A stretch of DNA of 64,000 nucleotides from Tateyamaria omphalii (GCF_014651375.1 NZ_BMWT01000002.1:191477-255476), one strand, 5' to 3'; numbered from the stretch's first letter, positions 15,864-26,813 are shown. Numbers and translations are program-made. Notes: a model not told the origin generated them from the letters alone.

Positions 15864-18374
15864 TCAGTACAAACCACCGGAACTCAATGTGCCGAAGTTC
15901 GCCTTGGGCCCCACAACCGCGTTTTTGCCGGTTGATGTGGTGACCTGACGACCACCTCCACCGACTTCCTCGAACAACGGAAGATCAGCCCCCATTGCAA
16001 AGCCACCATCGAATGTGATGCCGAATGTGGGTTCGAACCCGTCGCGGAAGCATTCGCTGACGACGTTATCGCCTGACGCGGTGTCGCTCAGGCGTGCGCC
16101 TGAAAAGCGATCGATCTTGATGAACATGCATTCGTCAGGGATCTCGAAAGCCCCGCCACCATACTTGGCGATGGCCTCTTGCATGAAGGTATTGAACACC
16201 GGACCGCACATCCCGCCACCACCCGCACTGCGGCCAAGGCTGCGCGGTTGGTCATACCCGATGTAGCAGCCCGCGACGATGTCGCTTGAAAACCCTACAA
16301 ACCAAACGTCTTTTGCGTCATTCGTGGTGCCTGTCTTGCCAGCAATCGGAACTGGCAGGTTCACTGTGCGTGCAGCGGTTCCGCGATCAACCACACCCTT
16401 CATCATCGACGTCAGTTGATAGGCCGTTACAGGGTCCATGACCCGTTCGCGATTGGACACAACCCGAGGGGCAATGCCCGGATCCAGGCTGGCCAATTGT
16501 GTACAATCCCGGCACTCGCGTTCATCATGACGATAGACGGTGCGACCGAACCGATCCTGCACCCGGTCAATCAAGGTGGGTTGCACCCTCTCACCGCCAT
16601 TTGCGAACATCGCGTAGGCCGAAACCATTTGATACAGGGTTGTTTCTTCGGCCCCCAGCGAGTTGGCCAAAAACAGCCCCATGCGATCATACACACCGAA
16701 CCGTTCCGCATAGTCGGCCACGATGTCCATCCCGACTTCCTCTGCCAGACGAATGGTCATCAGGTTCCGGGACCGTTCAATACCTGTGCGCAGAGGCGTT
16801 GGGCCGTAGAACTGTCTGGACGAATTGCGCGGGCGCCAAAGGCCCTGGGGCGTATTGATCTCGATCGGCGCGTCCACGACGATTGTTGCTGGCGAGTAAC
16901 CACTGTCCAGCGCAGCGGCATACACAAACGGTTTAAACGAAGACCCAGGCTGACGTTTGGCCTGCGTTGCCCGGTTGAAGACCGAGTTCTGATAGCTGAA
17001 CCCACCCTGCATGGCGATGACGCGGCCCGTGTTCACGTCCATCGCAACAAAACCACCTTGTACACGAGGCACTTGGCGCAGCGTCCAACGAATGAAAGAG
17101 CCGTCGTTGTCGGCGGTCATTGCGCGCACATGCACCACATCGCCGATCTCGAAGTTGTCAAAGAAATTACCCTGAATCCATTTGATGTCTTCGCGCGGAA
17201 CAACAGCGGCAGGCTCACTGTCGGTCCACCCTTCGATGCCAAGGCGCAACTGTTGATCTTCGACTTCCAGAACAACAGCGGGGCGCCAAACGCCATTCAA
17301 GTCAACGTCACGCGCAACCGAAACACTCCTGAGTGCGTCTTGCCAATTCTCCAGCTGATCCGCTTCAATGCTTTTGCCAGTGCCACGCCAAACACCAAGC
17401 CCACGGTCATAGCTTTCAAGCTGACGTCGCAAAGCGTAGGCCGCAACGGGCTGCATCTCTGCATCAATGGTCGCTCGCACGGTGTAACCACCGGTAAAGA
17501 ACTCACCTTCGCCGTAGTCCTGACTTAGCTGTCGACGAATTTCATCGGTAAAATAGTCGCGCGGCGGCAATTCGGATTTGAAGCTGTCAAAGTCCCCATT
17601 CTGGACCGAGCGCAGAGGCATCTCCCGTTCAGCCTGGTAGACATTTTCGTCAAGGTAGCCGTTTTCGTGCATCTCCCGCAGGGTATTGTTGCGCCAAAAC
17701 AGCGCGACATCACGATCACGCACTGGGTGCCTGTTCGACGGGCTCTTTGGCAAAGCGGCCAGGTATGCCGCTTCGTGTGGTTCAAGTTCGCTAAGCGTCT
17801 TGTTGAAATAGGTCAGACTGGCAGCCGCCACGCCATAGGAATTCTGGCCCAGGAAGATCTCGTTCAGGTACAACTCAAGGATTTTCTCCTTCGTCAGCGC
17901 TTCCTCGACCCGGGCAGAAAGAATAATCTCCTTGATCTTCCGCTCCGCCTGACGATCACCGCTCAGAAGGAAATTCTTCATCACCTGTTGCGTGATGGTT
18001 GATGCACCACGGCACCCTGCTCCGCGCGACACCACACAATCCAACGCAGCAACTGCTATACCACGCAAATCGTAACCATCATGGGTATAGAAGTTCTTAT
18101 CCTCGGCCGAGATGAATGCTTGTTTCACAAGGTCCGGGATCGTCTCGGCAGGGGCAAAAAGGCGGCGTTCCTGGGCAAATTCATCAATGATCTGCCCTTC
18201 ACCGGAATAGATCCGGCTGATCGTGGCGGGTTGGTACTGGGCGAGCGACTCGTGGCTGGGCAAATCCCGCCCATACATCCAAAAAACGGCGCCAACCGAC
18301 AGGGCAACCATGGCTATGCCCATTGTCACCGTGGTGAAAATCCCGCCAAAGAAGGAAAGAATGAACCGAAACAT
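15864..18374 (-). CDS. mrcA: Penicillin-binding protein 1A (bifunctional glycosyltransferase/transpeptidase)
   Basis: 836 residues from the ATG at 18374 (a GTG at 18386 is possible). An N-terminal membrane anchor (residues 5-30) is followed by the GT51 domain with the catalytic EDKNFYTHDG motif and by a transpeptidase domain with the three penicillin-binding motifs: SSFK in RQPGSSFKPF, SRN in ERSRNLM and KTG in AGKTGTTND. It polymerises and cross-links peptidoglycan in the periplasm. An OB-like insert between the domains is typical of the proteobacterial 1A type. It lies downstream of the cell-wall amidase on the same strand, a grouping common in this class. Confidence 0.95.
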   Translation of the reverse strand: MFRFILSFFGGIFTTVTMGIAMVALSVGAVFWMYGRDLPSHESLAQYQPATISRIYSGEGQIIDEFAQERRLFAPAETIPDLVKQAFISAEDKNFYTHDGYDLRGIAVAALDCVVSRGAGCRGASTITQQVMKNFLLSGDRQAERKIKEIILSARVEEALTKEKILELYLNEIFLGQNSYGVAAASLTYFNKTLSELEPHEAAYLAALPKSPSNRHPVRDRDVALFWRNNTLREMHENGYLDENVYQAEREMPLRSVQNGDFDSFKSELPPRDYFTDEIRRQLSQDYGEGEFFTGGYTVRATIDAEMQPVAAYALRRQLESYDRGLGVWRGTGKSIEADQLENWQDALRSVSVARDVDLNGVWRPAVVLEVEDQQLRLGIEGWTDSEPAAVVPREDIKWIQGNFFDNFEIGDVVHVRAMTADNDGSFIRWTLRQVPRVQGGFVAMDVNTGRVIAMQGGFSYQNSVFNRATQAKRQPGSSFKPFVYAAALDSGYSPATIVVDAPIEINTPQGLWRPRNSSRQFYGPTPLRTGIERSRNLMTIRLAEEVGMDIVADYAERFGVYDRMGLFLANSLGAEETTLYQMVSAYAMFANGGERVQPTLIDRVQDRFGRTVYRHDERECRDCTQLASLDPGIAPRVVSNRERVMDPVTAYQLTSMMKGVVDRGTAARTVNLPVPIAGKTGTTNDAKDVWFVGFSSDIVAGCYIGYDQPRSLGRSAGGGGMCGPVFNTFMQEAIAKYGGGAFEIPDECMFIKIDRFSGARLSDTASGDNVVSECFRDGFEPTFGITFDGGFAMGADLPLFEEVGGGGRQVTTSTGKNAVVGPKANFGTLSSGGLY

Positions 18375-18477
18375 GACCGCTCGCACCTGTTTTCAACGGT
18401 AGCTTTTGTTCCCGTATACGCGACGGCGCGGACAGGGTCAAAAGCGAACGGTAGCGCGATGTCGCCGACGTGAACGG

Positions 18478-19686
18478 CTATTGCCGGATCAGCGGTTGCA
18501 TCGCCAGATCATCATCACGCCATTGCAGGATGCCGGCCGCCAAGGCTTCGACCATAACCGCGCGCCATACCGGGTCGCGCAGGTTGGCAAGGTCACGTTG
18601 ATCCGACAAAAATCCCACCTCGACCAGAACAGATGGGATATCAGCGCTTTTCAGAACCGAGAACGCGGCCTCGCGCCGGGGGCGCTTGTTCATCGGTCCG
18701 CCCGCCGCTGCCATGTTGTCTATGAGTGCCGTCGCCAAAGTGTCCGTGCGCGGCATGGTTTCGGTACGAGCCAGGTCCATCAGAACGGAAGCAACCTGAT
18801 CATCCGTACCACTCAGGTCCACACCGGCCAAAATGTCAGCACGGTCGTGCTGTGCCGCCAATTGCGCTGAAGCAGCGTCACTCGCTTCATCGGACAAGGT
18901 GTAAACAGTTGCCCCTCTTGCCTGACCTTGGCTTAAGGCGTCGGCGTGCAAGGACACGAAAGCATCCGCACCAACCTGATGCGCCAAAGCAACCCGACCG
19001 GTCAGAGAAACGAAAGTATCCGTATCCCGGGTCAAGACAACCTCAACACCGCCAGCCCGGCGCAATGCGTCGCGCAACGCCAACCCAACCCCCAGCATCA
19101 ATTCCTTTTCGCTGGTGGTGTCGCGCACGGCGCCGGGGTCAATCCCGCCATGTCCGGGGTCGATGACAACCACGAAGTCCTCTGCCTCGATGGTCGGTGG
19201 TTGGTCTGCCGCCTGCACACCCCAATCTGCGTCCACAGGTGGACCAGCCCGTTCGGCGAATTCGTCGGCAGGCACTGCGTGCAATTTGATGGACAACGTG
19301 GCCTGCCCGGAAGACGGGTCTACGGGCATGGCGATCTCGTTGGGTAGCATCTGCGCGCCCAGATCCAGTACAAGCCGCGACCAACCGGGCTTGAAAGCCC
19401 CAAACCGCACAGCTGAAATGCGCCCCGGTTCCGGCAGCAAAGCATCTGGTGAAACGCCGGTAAAATCGACTTCACGAAAATCCACGACCAAGCGTGGCGG
19501 TTCGGACAATGAAAAGACCCGGTACGGCACCCCCTGGCTGAGCGACAACGTCAATTCGGTCGTGCCAAACCACCCATCGGAAATCTTGCTTTTGTTGACA
19601 TCGACGCGTGCCAGACCAGACAAGTCCTGTGCCATCACCGGGACAACACTTACCCACATCAACACCGCGACAATAATCGCCCGCAT
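18478..19686 (-). CDS. amiC: N-acetylmuramoyl-L-alanine amidase, AMIN plus Amidase_3 (AmiC type)
   Basis: 402 residues from the ATG at 19686, preceded by AGGG at a usable distance; the earlier in-frame start at 19719 is less likely. It has a signal peptide (ending PVMAQ), an AMIN domain about residues 30-140 for septal envelope targeting, and a zinc-dependent Amidase_3 domain with VVIDPGHGGIDPGA (zinc His), a downstream Glu, HADA and a final VEVGFLS. It cleaves the stem peptide from glycan to separate daughter cells. It sits 104 bases upstream of mrcA in the same orientation. Confidence 0.93.
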   Translation of the reverse strand: MRAIIVAVLMWVSVVPVMAQDLSGLARVDVNKSKISDGWFGTTELTLSLSQGVPYRVFSLSEPPRLVVDFREVDFTGVSPDALLPEPGRISAVRFGAFKPGWSRLVLDLGAQMLPNEIAMPVDPSSGQATLSIKLHAVPADEFAERAGPPVDADWGVQAADQPPTIEAEDFVVVIDPGHGGIDPGAVRDTTSEKELMLGVGLALRDALRRAGGVEVVLTRDTDTFVSLTGRVALAHQVGADAFVSLHADALSQGQARGATVYTLSDEASDAASAQLAAQHDRADILAGVDLSGTDDQVASVLMDLARTETMPRTDTLATALIDNMAAAGGPMNKRPRREAAFSVLKSADIPSVLVEVGFLSDQRDLANLRDPVWRAVMVEALAAGILQWRDDDLAMQPLIRQ

Positions 19687-19750
19687 CACCACTGCCCTTT
19701 TGTATTTTGCTCGCAGCATATCGGGTCGAACCGGTCGCGGGAATCCCCCA

Positions 19751-20893
19751 TCAACGTTGATCCATGAAATCCTTCAAGCGCGACAGGCCTTCCACGATGT
19801 CTTCTGTCTTACGTGCATACGAAAAACGGAGCGTCTGGTGCCCACGCACTGGGTCAAAGTCGAGACCCGGTGTCACCGCAACACCCGCAACGTCCAGTAT
19901 CTGCGCTGCAAATGCGCGGCTGTCGTTGGTCAGCTCTGACACATCGGCGTAAACATAAAACGCTCCGTCAGGCGGCGCGATGCGCGTGAACCCGGCTTTC
20001 GGCAGCCCTTCCAGCATCAGGGCACGGTTGGTGCGGTAGACATCCAGATTTGCCTCCAACTCGCCCGTTGCGTCCATGGCCGCAAGCGCGGCCACCTGAC
20101 TGGCATGAGGCGGGCATATGAACATGTTTTGCGCCAAGCGTTCAACCACACGTATGTGATCCTCGGGCACCACCATCCATCCGGCACGCCAACCAGTCAT
20201 CGAGAAATATTTGGAAAACGAGTTGATGACATAAACATCATCGCTGACATTCAGTGCGCTGATGGCTTTGGCCTCATATTCGATGCCGTGGTAGATTTCG
20301 TCGCTGATAAAGCTGGCTCCCGCCTCCTTCGCAGCACCGACCAGATGCGCCATGGTGGCACGGTCCAACATTGTCCCGGTGGGATTGGCCGGAGAGGCAA
20401 CGAGCAAGCCCTGCAAATCTTGGTCTGCAAAGTCATCCGGCACAGGTTGATAACGGTTCGCGGCGGCGGTCTGCAAATCCACAGGTGTCAAACCCAGGCC
20501 CGTCAGGATTTGCCGATAACTTGGATATCCCGGGGCGCCAATGCCGATGCGATCCCCGCTGTCGAACAACGCATTGAACGCAAGGATAAAACCGCCCGAA
20601 GCACCGGACGTGACGATCACACGGTCCGGGTTCAGATCAATATTGTACCAATCGCCATACAGCCGTGCGATGCGCGCCCGAAGTGCGGGCAACCCCAAGG
20701 CAACGGTATAGCCGAGTGGGCCGTCCGACATCGCCCGTTCCAATGCGCGGATCGCCGCCTGAGGCGCTCCCGTGCCAGGCTGCCCTACTTCCATGTGGAT
20801 TATATGGCGGCCCGCAGATTCCGCGGCTCGCGCGGCCTCCATCACATCCATCACAATGAAGGGATCGACATCGCTGCGTCTTGAGGTTCGCAT
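19751..20893 (-). CDS. PLP-dependent aminotransferase, class I/II
   Basis: 380 residues from the ATG at 20893, with AGGAGA just upstream (the start at 20926 lacks this). It shows the fold-type I signature NSFSKYFSMTGWRAGWM, whose lysine binds pyridoxal phosphate, and ASPANPTGTM. The family covers aspartate, alanine and aromatic aminotransferases, and the amino-acid substrate is not clear from sequence. It is divergent from the M48 protease, and their 5' ends lie only about 20 bases apart, so the promoters must overlap the genes. Confidence 0.88.
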   Translation of the reverse strand: MRTSRRSDVDPFIVMDVMEAARAAESAGRHIIHMEVGQPGTGAPQAAIRALERAMSDGPLGYTVALGLPALRARIARLYGDWYNIDLNPDRVIVTSGASGGFILAFNALFDSGDRIGIGAPGYPSYRQILTGLGLTPVDLQTAAANRYQPVPDDFADQDLQGLLVASPANPTGTMLDRATMAHLVGAAKEAGASFISDEIYHGIEYEAKAISALNVSDDVYVINSFSKYFSMTGWRAGWMVVPEDHIRVVERLAQNMFICPPHASQVAALAAMDATGELEANLDVYRTNRALMLEGLPKAGFTRIAPPDGAFYVYADVSELTNDSRAFAAQILDVAGVAVTPGLDFDPVRGHQTLRFSYARKTEDIVEGLSRLKDFMDQR

Positions 20894-20914
20894 GGCGTCT
20901 CCTATGATCGAACC

Positions 20915-22255
20915 ATGACCTTTCATACCCTGACGCGGGTGGCGTCAATCCTGATCGTGTCGCTTGCGCTCGCCTTGCCTGCGCGTGCGGTATCCTTGTT
21001 ACGTGACGCAGACATGGAATATGCGCTGGCGCAAGTCGCAGCGCCCGTTCTGAAGGCGGCGGGCCTGAGCGCATCGCGCACCAAGATCCTCGTTGTCAAT
21101 GACAGTTCGCTCAATGCATTCGTGATCGGCAATGACGCGATCTACATCCATTCCGGCCTGATCAGCCGTATGGATCGGGCGGCCATGCTGCAGGCCGTGA
21201 TCGCACACGAAGCCGCGCATATCGCTAATGGGCACATTACCCGACGGATCACGAACCTCGGCAACGCGCGCACGGCTGCGACACTTGGTCAAGCACTGGC
21301 GCTTTTGGCCGCTGCCGCAGGCGCCGGCGAAGGTGCAGCGGCCATCAGTCTTGGGACGCAAAGCGCGGCGCAGCGCAATTTTCTCAGCCACACCCGCGCC
21401 GAAGAAACCGCCGCCGACCAATCCGGCGCACGTTATCTGCGCAGCGCCGGCATTGAGCTGAGCGGCATGCTCGATGTCTTTCGTCTGTTCCGAGGCCAAG
21501 AAATGCTCAGCGCGAGCAGACAAGACCCGTATGTGCGCTCGCACCCTCTAAGTCGCGATCGGCTGCGCACGATCGAAGGGTTTGCGGCAGCCTATGGCGG
21601 GTCGGGCAGCGCAAACTCCGCGACGTGGGACTACTGGTTTGCGCGTGCCAAAGGTAAACTCACATCGTTCACCCGCCGCCCCAGCTGGACTCTGAACCGA
21701 TTGGGTGAAAGCGGCCACCGAGACATCGCCTTGATGCGCGAGGCAGCGGCCCGACACCAGAACTCGCAAACCCGTCGCGCGATCTCGGCCATCGACAAAG
21801 CCATCGCTCTGCGACCGCAGGACCCTTTCCTGTACGATCTCAAGGGGCAAATTCTGATGGAAACGCGTCAGTTCGCGGCGGCAGCAAATGCACATGGCCG
21901 CGCCGTGCAACTGCGGCCCAACGATGGCTTGCTGCAAGCCGGATACGGACGTGCGCTCTTGGCCAGTGGAAATGTGCGGGCCGCCCTTCCCGCACTTGAA
22001 CGCGCGCGCCGCATTGATTTCCGGGACGGGTCCATGTTGCGCGACCTGAGTGTGGCCTATGCAAAGTCTGGCCAACGTGGCATGGCATCCCTCATCACAG
22101 CCGAACGGTATGCCCTGCGTGGGCGGCTCGAAGATGCCGGTATCCACGCAAAACGGGCCGCAGGCCTTCTGCCTGAAGGTTCCGGCCCTTGGCAAAGGGC
22201 ACAGGATGTGGTCCTTGCATCTGAACGCGCAGAAAAGCGCAAGAAACGGAGATAG
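20915..22255 (+). CDS. Periplasmic M48 metalloprotease with TPR repeats (BepA-like)
   Basis: 446 residues: signal peptide (1-26, ending PARAV), zinc protease motif His98-Glu99-Ala-Ala-His102 within AVIAHEAAHIANGH, third ligand region EETAADQSGARYL, then a C-terminal half of helical TPR repeats (AISAIDKAIALRPQDPFLYD and following). This layout matches BepA/YfgC proteases that monitor outer membrane protein assembly. It is followed three bases later by a DsbA-like gene, so the pair looks like an envelope protein quality-control operon. Confidence 0.9.
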   Translation: MTFHTLTRVASILIVSLALALPARAVSLLRDADMEYALAQVAAPVLKAAGLSASRTKILVVNDSSLNAFVIGNDAIYIHSGLISRMDRAAMLQAVIAHEAAHIANGHITRRITNLGNARTAATLGQALALLAAAAGAGEGAAAISLGTQSAAQRNFLSHTRAEETAADQSGARYLRSAGIELSGMLDVFRLFRGQEMLSASRQDPYVRSHPLSRDRLRTIEGFAAAYGGSGSANSATWDYWFARAKGKLTSFTRRPSWTLNRLGESGHRDIALMREAAARHQNSQTRRAISAIDKAIALRPQDPFLYDLKGQILMETRQFAAAANAHGRAVQLRPNDGLLQAGYGRALLASGNVRAALPALERARRIDFRDGSMLRDLSVAYAKSGQRGMASLITAERYALRGRLEDAGIHAKRAAGLLPEGSGPWQRAQDVVLASERAEKRKKRR

Positions 22256-22258
22256 AGC

Positions 22259-23005
22259 ATGTTCTTCCGCCCCCTCGCAGCCGCCTCTTTTGCCATGGCG
22301 ATTGCAATGCCCGCCCAGGCGCTTGACCTGAGCCAAATGACTGACGAAGAGCGGCAGATTTTCCGCGAGGAAGTGCGCGCGTATCTGATGGACAATCCGC
22401 AGGTCATTATGGACGCGGTGCAAGTACTGGAGCAACGGCAAGCTGCCGCGCAGGCACAGGCGGATCTATCACTGGTGTCCGACAACGCCGAAGATATTTT
22501 CAACGACGGCTTCAGCTTTGTCGGCGGTAACCCTGATGGGGACATCACACTGGTCGAATTCCTCGACTACCGTTGCGGGTTTTGTAAACGCGCCCACGGT
22601 GAGGTTGCCAAACTATTGGAAACAGATGGCAACATCCGCCTGATTGTCAAAGAATTCCCGATCCTTGGGGAACAGTCGCTGCTGGCCTCGCGCTTCACGA
22701 TCGCGACAAAGCAGGTCGCGGGATCAGAGGCCTACAAAAGCATCAGCGACGCCATGATGGAAATGTCAGGGGATGTATCGATGCGCACGCTGCGGCGCAT
22801 GGCATCGACCTTTGGCCTCGATGCCGAAGCGATTGAAGCACATATGGACAGCGAGGCCGTGACAGACGAAATTCGTCGCACCCGCGCCTTGGCTCAAAGG
22901 TTGCAAATCACCGGAACGCCAACATTTGTTCTGCAAGACGAACTTTTGCGTGGCTTCCTGCCTTTTGATGAGATGCTGGCATTGGTCGACGAAAAGCGGG
23001 GATGA
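22259..23005 (+). CDS. DsbA-family thiol:disulfide oxidoreductase
   Basis: 248 residues with a signal peptide (ending AMPAQA), a helical N-terminal segment (about 25-85) and a thioredoxin-fold domain with Cys106-Gly-Phe-Cys109 and the cis-proline loop TGTPTF. The extra N-terminal helix region resembles the ScsC/Com1 subgroup, whose members can oligomerise and act as isomerases. It forms an operon with the M48 protease (three-base gap). It is expected to introduce or correct disulfides in the periplasm. Confidence 0.9.
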   Translation: MFFRPLAAASFAMAIAMPAQALDLSQMTDEERQIFREEVRAYLMDNPQVIMDAVQVLEQRQAAAQAQADLSLVSDNAEDIFNDGFSFVGGNPDGDITLVEFLDYRCGFCKRAHGEVAKLLETDGNIRLIVKEFPILGEQSLLASRFTIATKQVAGSEAYKSISDAMMEMSGDVSMRTLRRMASTFGLDAEAIEAHMDSEAVTDEIRRTRALAQRLQITGTPTFVLQDELLRGFLPFDEMLALVDEKRG

Positions 23006-23049
23006 CCCGCTGACGTCTTCTGGGCGCCCGCCCCCTCCAGAACAACAAG

Positions 23050-24183
23050 CTACTCTGCCGCTTGCGCCTCGGCTGCGCTTGCGGCGTCCAGTTCCGCGGC
23101 TTTCTTCTCGACCTCTTCGACGATGTGATCAACCATCTGGTCGTTGTCCATCCGGTGGCTTTGCTTGCCAGCCAGATACACCATTCCGTGCCCTGCCCCG
23201 CCCCCAGTAAAGCCGACATCCGTCATAAGCGCTTCGCCCGGTCCGTTCACGACGCAGCCGATGATGGACAGGCTCATGGGTGTCTTGATATGCGCCAACC
23301 GGTCTTCCAGCACTTCCACAGTCTTGATCACATCAAAACCCTGCCGCGCGCAGGATGGGCACGAGATGATGTTTACACCCCGGTGCCGCAGACCAAGTGA
23401 CTTGAGAATTTCGTAGCCGACTTTGACCTCTTCCACTGGATCGGCAGACAAGGACACGCGGATCGTATCGCCGATGCCCATCCACAGCAGGTTGCCAAGG
23501 CCAATCGCAGACTTAATGGTGCCCGACGTCAAGCCGCCCGCTTCAGTGATCCCAAGGTGGATCGGCGCATCCGTGGCATCAGCCAACTTCTGATACGCTG
23601 CGGCTGCCATGAACACATCAGACGCTTTGCAGCTGATCTTGAACTCGTGAAAGTCATTGTCCTGCAATATCTTGATGTGGTCGAGGCCGGATTCCACCAT
23701 CGCATCTGGCGTCGGTTCTCCATACTTTTCAAGCAAGTGCTTCTCGAGCGATCCTGCGTTTACACCAATACGGATCGAGCAATTATGGTCGCGCGCGGCC
23801 TTGATGACTTCCTTGACCCGATCTTCGGAACCGATGTTGCCGGGGTTGATCCGCAAACAGGCCGCGCCCGCTTCTGCGGCTTCGATCCCGCGTTTATAAT
23901 GAAAATGGATGTCAGCGACGATGGGCACAGGGCTTTCAGCGACGATCTCCTTCAACGCGTTGGAGGATGCTTCGTCCGGCACGGACACGCGTACGATGTC
24001 TGCCCCCGCCTCTGCGGCTGCCAGGATTTGCGCGATGGTCGCCGGCGCGTCGGTCGTCAGGGTGTTTGTCATGGTCTGAACGGTTATGGGGGCATCCCCA
24101 CCGACGGGAACCGATCCCACCATGATCTGACGGCTTTCCCGCCTGTAGATGTTGCGCCACGGACGGATATGGTTAAGCGACAT
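23050..24183 (-). CDS. ispG: 4-hydroxy-3-methylbut-2-enyl diphosphate synthase (flavodoxin)
   Basis: Penultimate enzyme of the MEP isoprenoid pathway, converting MEcPP to HMBPP with a [4Fe-4S] cluster. The 377-residue protein has the N-terminal barrel ([40 protein letters not shown]) and the C-terminal cluster domain with [12 protein letters not shown] and [10 protein letters not shown]. It ends in an Ala/Glu-rich tail. It lies downstream of a RodZ-like gene on the same strand, a common arrangement in bacteria. Confidence 0.97.
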   Translation of the reverse strand: MSLNHIRPWRNIYRRESRQIMVGSVPVGGDAPITVQTMTNTLTTDAPATIAQILAAAEAGADIVRVSVPDEASSNALKEIVAESPVPIVADIHFHYKRGIEAAEAGAACLRINPGNIGSEDRVKEVIKAARDHNCSIRIGVNAGSLEKHLLEKYGEPTPDAMVESGLDHIKILQDNDFHEFKISCKASDVFMAAAAYQKLADATDAPIHLGITEAGGLTSGTIKSAIGLGNLLWMGIGDTIRVSLSADPVEEVKVGYEILKSLGLRHRGVNIISCPSCARQGFDVIKTVEVLEDRLAHIKTPMSLSIIGCVVNGPGEALMTDVGFTGGGAGHGMVYLAGKQSHRMDNDQMVDHIVEEVEKKAAELDAASAAEAQAAE

Positions 24184-24259
24184 GAAACACCTTGCTCAGC
24201 ATCGGCAGTTGACACAGAAGATAGACAGGCGACAGCACCCGGGCAATGGTGCGCAATGA

Positions 24260-25465
24260 CTATTCGCTAATCCGGTTGGAAGCCGCCTGTGCTTCGGCAT
24301 ATCGGATCAGACCCTCGTCCGTGCTGACGTCAACCGGCAGATAGGTTTCCTTCAAACCAGCAATTTCAAGCGGCAGATTGGAGGTGACAGCGCCTGTTTG
24401 ACCGACCGGGCCGTAGAACTTGCTGTTCATTGCAAAGTAGATCGCGCCGCTTTCACCGGTGCGCAGTGTCGGCGCCTCTTCGGTCAAGGGCGCTTCCCAC
24501 GTATCGCCAGCCTGCATCGTTGCTTCGAATATCACGGTTCCATCGGCAGCCCGTACACGCACCCAAGACGGGCGCACAGCAACCATTGTCAGCGCAGGCG
24601 CAGTTTCCTCGACAACCTGCGGGACAGCCGGTGCGATCGCCTCTGCCAAGGCGCGATCCACCGCCCCGATAAGAGGCGTGTCGTCGGTGAGTTCAGGGGC
24701 AACAAATGTTCCAATCTCACGCGGGTCCAGCGTTGCAATGGGTGCGTCGCGGGCAACCAAGACCGGTACGTCCAATGCTTGCGGCCGATACAGCCGGTCC
24801 AACGCATCGGCGCGTGGTGTTTCAATCGATGGTCCCTGCTCGGCCTGGACAACGTTTGAACTGCTCAGCGGATCAAGGTCAGACAGAACAACAGGCGTTT
24901 GATCGACCGGTGCCACCTGGACGCGCTGCACTTCCTGAAGAACAGAGTAGCCGCCAAACCCGATACCGCCAATCAACGCAAGCAGAACGAGAGACGATCC
25001 GACCGCACGTGGCTCAATCCTCGACCAAACGGCCTCGCCTGTTGGAACGAACGGGGTCGAAGGCGCCGCGAAGATATCCGCGCCATGGGGCTTTTGAAGC
25101 CGATCTTCACGGGACGCTTTCTTGACGACGGACGCTTCTGCGGACATGCCGTGGGCAACCGAGAATCCGCTTTCAGAACAAAATGTGTGAAAGGAGCGAT
25201 CGGGATCCATATTCAGGTAGCGGGCATAGGATCTGACATACCCGGCGATAAAACCAGGTGTGTCGAACGCATCCGGATCACAGGCTTCTATGGCAGCAAT
25301 GTAGCTTGCCTTTATTCGCAGTTCCCGCTGAACGTCCAAAAGGGATTTCCCCATGGTCGCCCGCTCACCGCGCATAATGTCACCGAGGCGTAGCTCGAAA
25401 TCGTCAAAGCCCTTTGGTTCGACGTTTTCTTCAGTTTTTGCAATGTCGGATTTTCGCCCGATCAT
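24260..25465 (-). CDS. RodZ-like helix-turn-helix membrane protein
   Basis: 401 residues: cytoplasmic N-terminal HTH of the RodZ type (about 25-100, RELRIKASYIAAIEACDPD, then GYVRSYARYLNMDP), one transmembrane helix (about 155-175, SLVLLALIGGIGFGGYSVLQ), a low-complexity periplasmic linker and a C-terminal beta domain (DUF4115-like, PSWVRVRAADGTVIFEATMQ). RodZ links MreB to the elongation machinery. No MreB gene is in the window, so assignment rests on domain order. It precedes ispG with a 76-base gap. Confidence 0.85.
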   Translation of the reverse strand: MIGRKSDIAKTEENVEPKGFDDFELRLGDIMRGERATMGKSLLDVQRELRIKASYIAAIEACDPDAFDTPGFIAGYVRSYARYLNMDPDRSFHTFCSESGFSVAHGMSAEASVVKKASREDRLQKPHGADIFAAPSTPFVPTGEAVWSRIEPRAVGSSLVLLALIGGIGFGGYSVLQEVQRVQVAPVDQTPVVLSDLDPLSSSNVVQAEQGPSIETPRADALDRLYRPQALDVPVLVARDAPIATLDPREIGTFVAPELTDDTPLIGAVDRALAEAIAPAVPQVVEETAPALTMVAVRPSWVRVRAADGTVIFEATMQAGDTWEAPLTEEAPTLRTGESGAIYFAMNSKFYGPVGQTGAVTSNLPLEIAGLKETYLPVDVSTDEGLIRYAEAQAASNRISE

Positions 25466-25577
25466 TCAGCTGCCCCGTTGTCCCAAGTGATGACGAGCCG
25501 ATCCCACTCGATTCGCTTCACCTCTGTTGTTTAACACACGGTAACATATGGCAACGATATTTGCGAATATTAGTGAA

Positions 25578-26813
25578 TTAACCTGCACTCTCGGCGCGAT
25601 TTAGCGCACAATGCGACCACAATTTATCCATGGCTTTCACAAGCGCATCAATCTCCTGTGGGCCATGCACAGGGGAAGGCGTGAACCGCAACCGCTCCGT
25701 GCCCCGCGGAACCGTCGGGAAGTTGATCGGCTGTACATAAATCCCATGCTCTTCCAAGAGCATGTCGCTCAGCACCTTGGTATGCACAGGGTTCCCGACC
25801 ATGACAGGTACGATGTGGCTGCCATGGTCGATGATGGGCAACCCAAGACCTTTCAATCTCAGCTTCAAAGCCTTGGCTTGTGCCTGATGGTCAGAACGCA
25901 GATTTTCTGCCGTTTTCAGGAACGCAACCGAAGCGGCCGCTCCGGCAGCCACGGCAGGCGGCAAGGATGTCGTAAAGATGAACCCCGGTGCATAGGATCG
26001 GATCGCATCGCACATCTTGGCAGATGCGGCAATGTACCCGCCCATCACCCCATACGCTTTCGCCAGCGTGCCATTGATGACGTCGATGCGGTGCATCAGC
26101 CCATCACGTTCCGCAACCCCTCCACCGCGCGGCCCATACATGCCCACGGCGTGCACTTCGTCGAGATAAGTGAGCGCACCGAATTCGTCCGCCAGATCGC
26201 AAATCTCTTCAATTGGCCCAAAGTCGCCGTCCATCGAATAGATGGACTCAAACGCAATCAACTTAGGTGCTTCGGGATCATCTGCTTCCAGAAGCTCCCG
26301 CAGATGTTCAACGTCATTGTGGCGAAAGACACGCTTGGCGCCGCCGTTCCGCCGCACACCTTCGATCATCGAAGCATGATTCAGAGCGTCCGAGTAAATA
26401 ATAAGCCCAGGAAACAGCTTAGGAAGAGTACTTAATGTTGCGTCATTCGCAATGTAGGCGCTGGTGAACAGCAAAGACGCCTCTTTGCCATGCAAATCGG
26501 CAAGCTCGGCTTCGAGCCGTTTGTGATACACCGTGGTACCAGAGATATTGCGGGTCCCGCCCGACCCTGCGCCTGTCGCATCGATCGCCTCGTGCATGGC
26601 TTCCAGAACAATGGGGTTTTGCCCCATGCCAAGATAGTCATTGCCGCACCAAACCGTGATCGGTGTCTTGCTACCATCCGGCCGCGTCCATTCCGCATGC
26701 GGGAACTGACCCTTTTGACGTTCAATGTCGATGAACGTCCGGTAACGGCCTTCGTCATGCAGACGTTGCAGGGCGGTGTCCAATTTGGCGGTGTAGTCCA
26801 CGCGATACTCCAT
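25578..26813 (-). CDS. hemA: 5-aminolevulinate synthase
   Basis: First enzyme of tetrapyrrole synthesis by the Shemin route, condensing glycine with succinyl-CoA. Residue count is 411 from the ATG at 26813 ([19 protein letters not shown] matches the family N-terminus; the longer frame to 26873 is probably untranslated). The PLP-lysine segment is [16 protein letters not shown], and HNDVEHL and [10 protein letters not shown] are characteristic. A FNR-like box TTGACCCAGATCAA lies 134 bases upstream, consistent with the oxygen control by FnrL known for hemA in Rhodobacter. Confidence 0.96.
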   Translation of the reverse strand: MEYRVDYTAKLDTALQRLHDEGRYRTFIDIERQKGQFPHAEWTRPDGSKTPITVWCGNDYLGMGQNPIVLEAMHEAIDATGAGSGGTRNISGTTVYHKRLEAELADLHGKEASLLFTSAYIANDATLSTLPKLFPGLIIYSDALNHASMIEGVRRNGGAKRVFRHNDVEHLRELLEADDPEAPKLIAFESIYSMDGDFGPIEEICDLADEFGALTYLDEVHAVGMYGPRGGGVAERDGLMHRIDVINGTLAKAYGVMGGYIAASAKMCDAIRSYAPGFIFTTSLPPAVAAGAAASVAFLKTAENLRSDHQAQAKALKLRLKGLGLPIIDHGSHIVPVMVGNPVHTKVLSDMLLEEHGIYVQPINFPTVPRGTERLRFTPSPVHGPQEIDALVKAMDKLWSHCALNRAESAG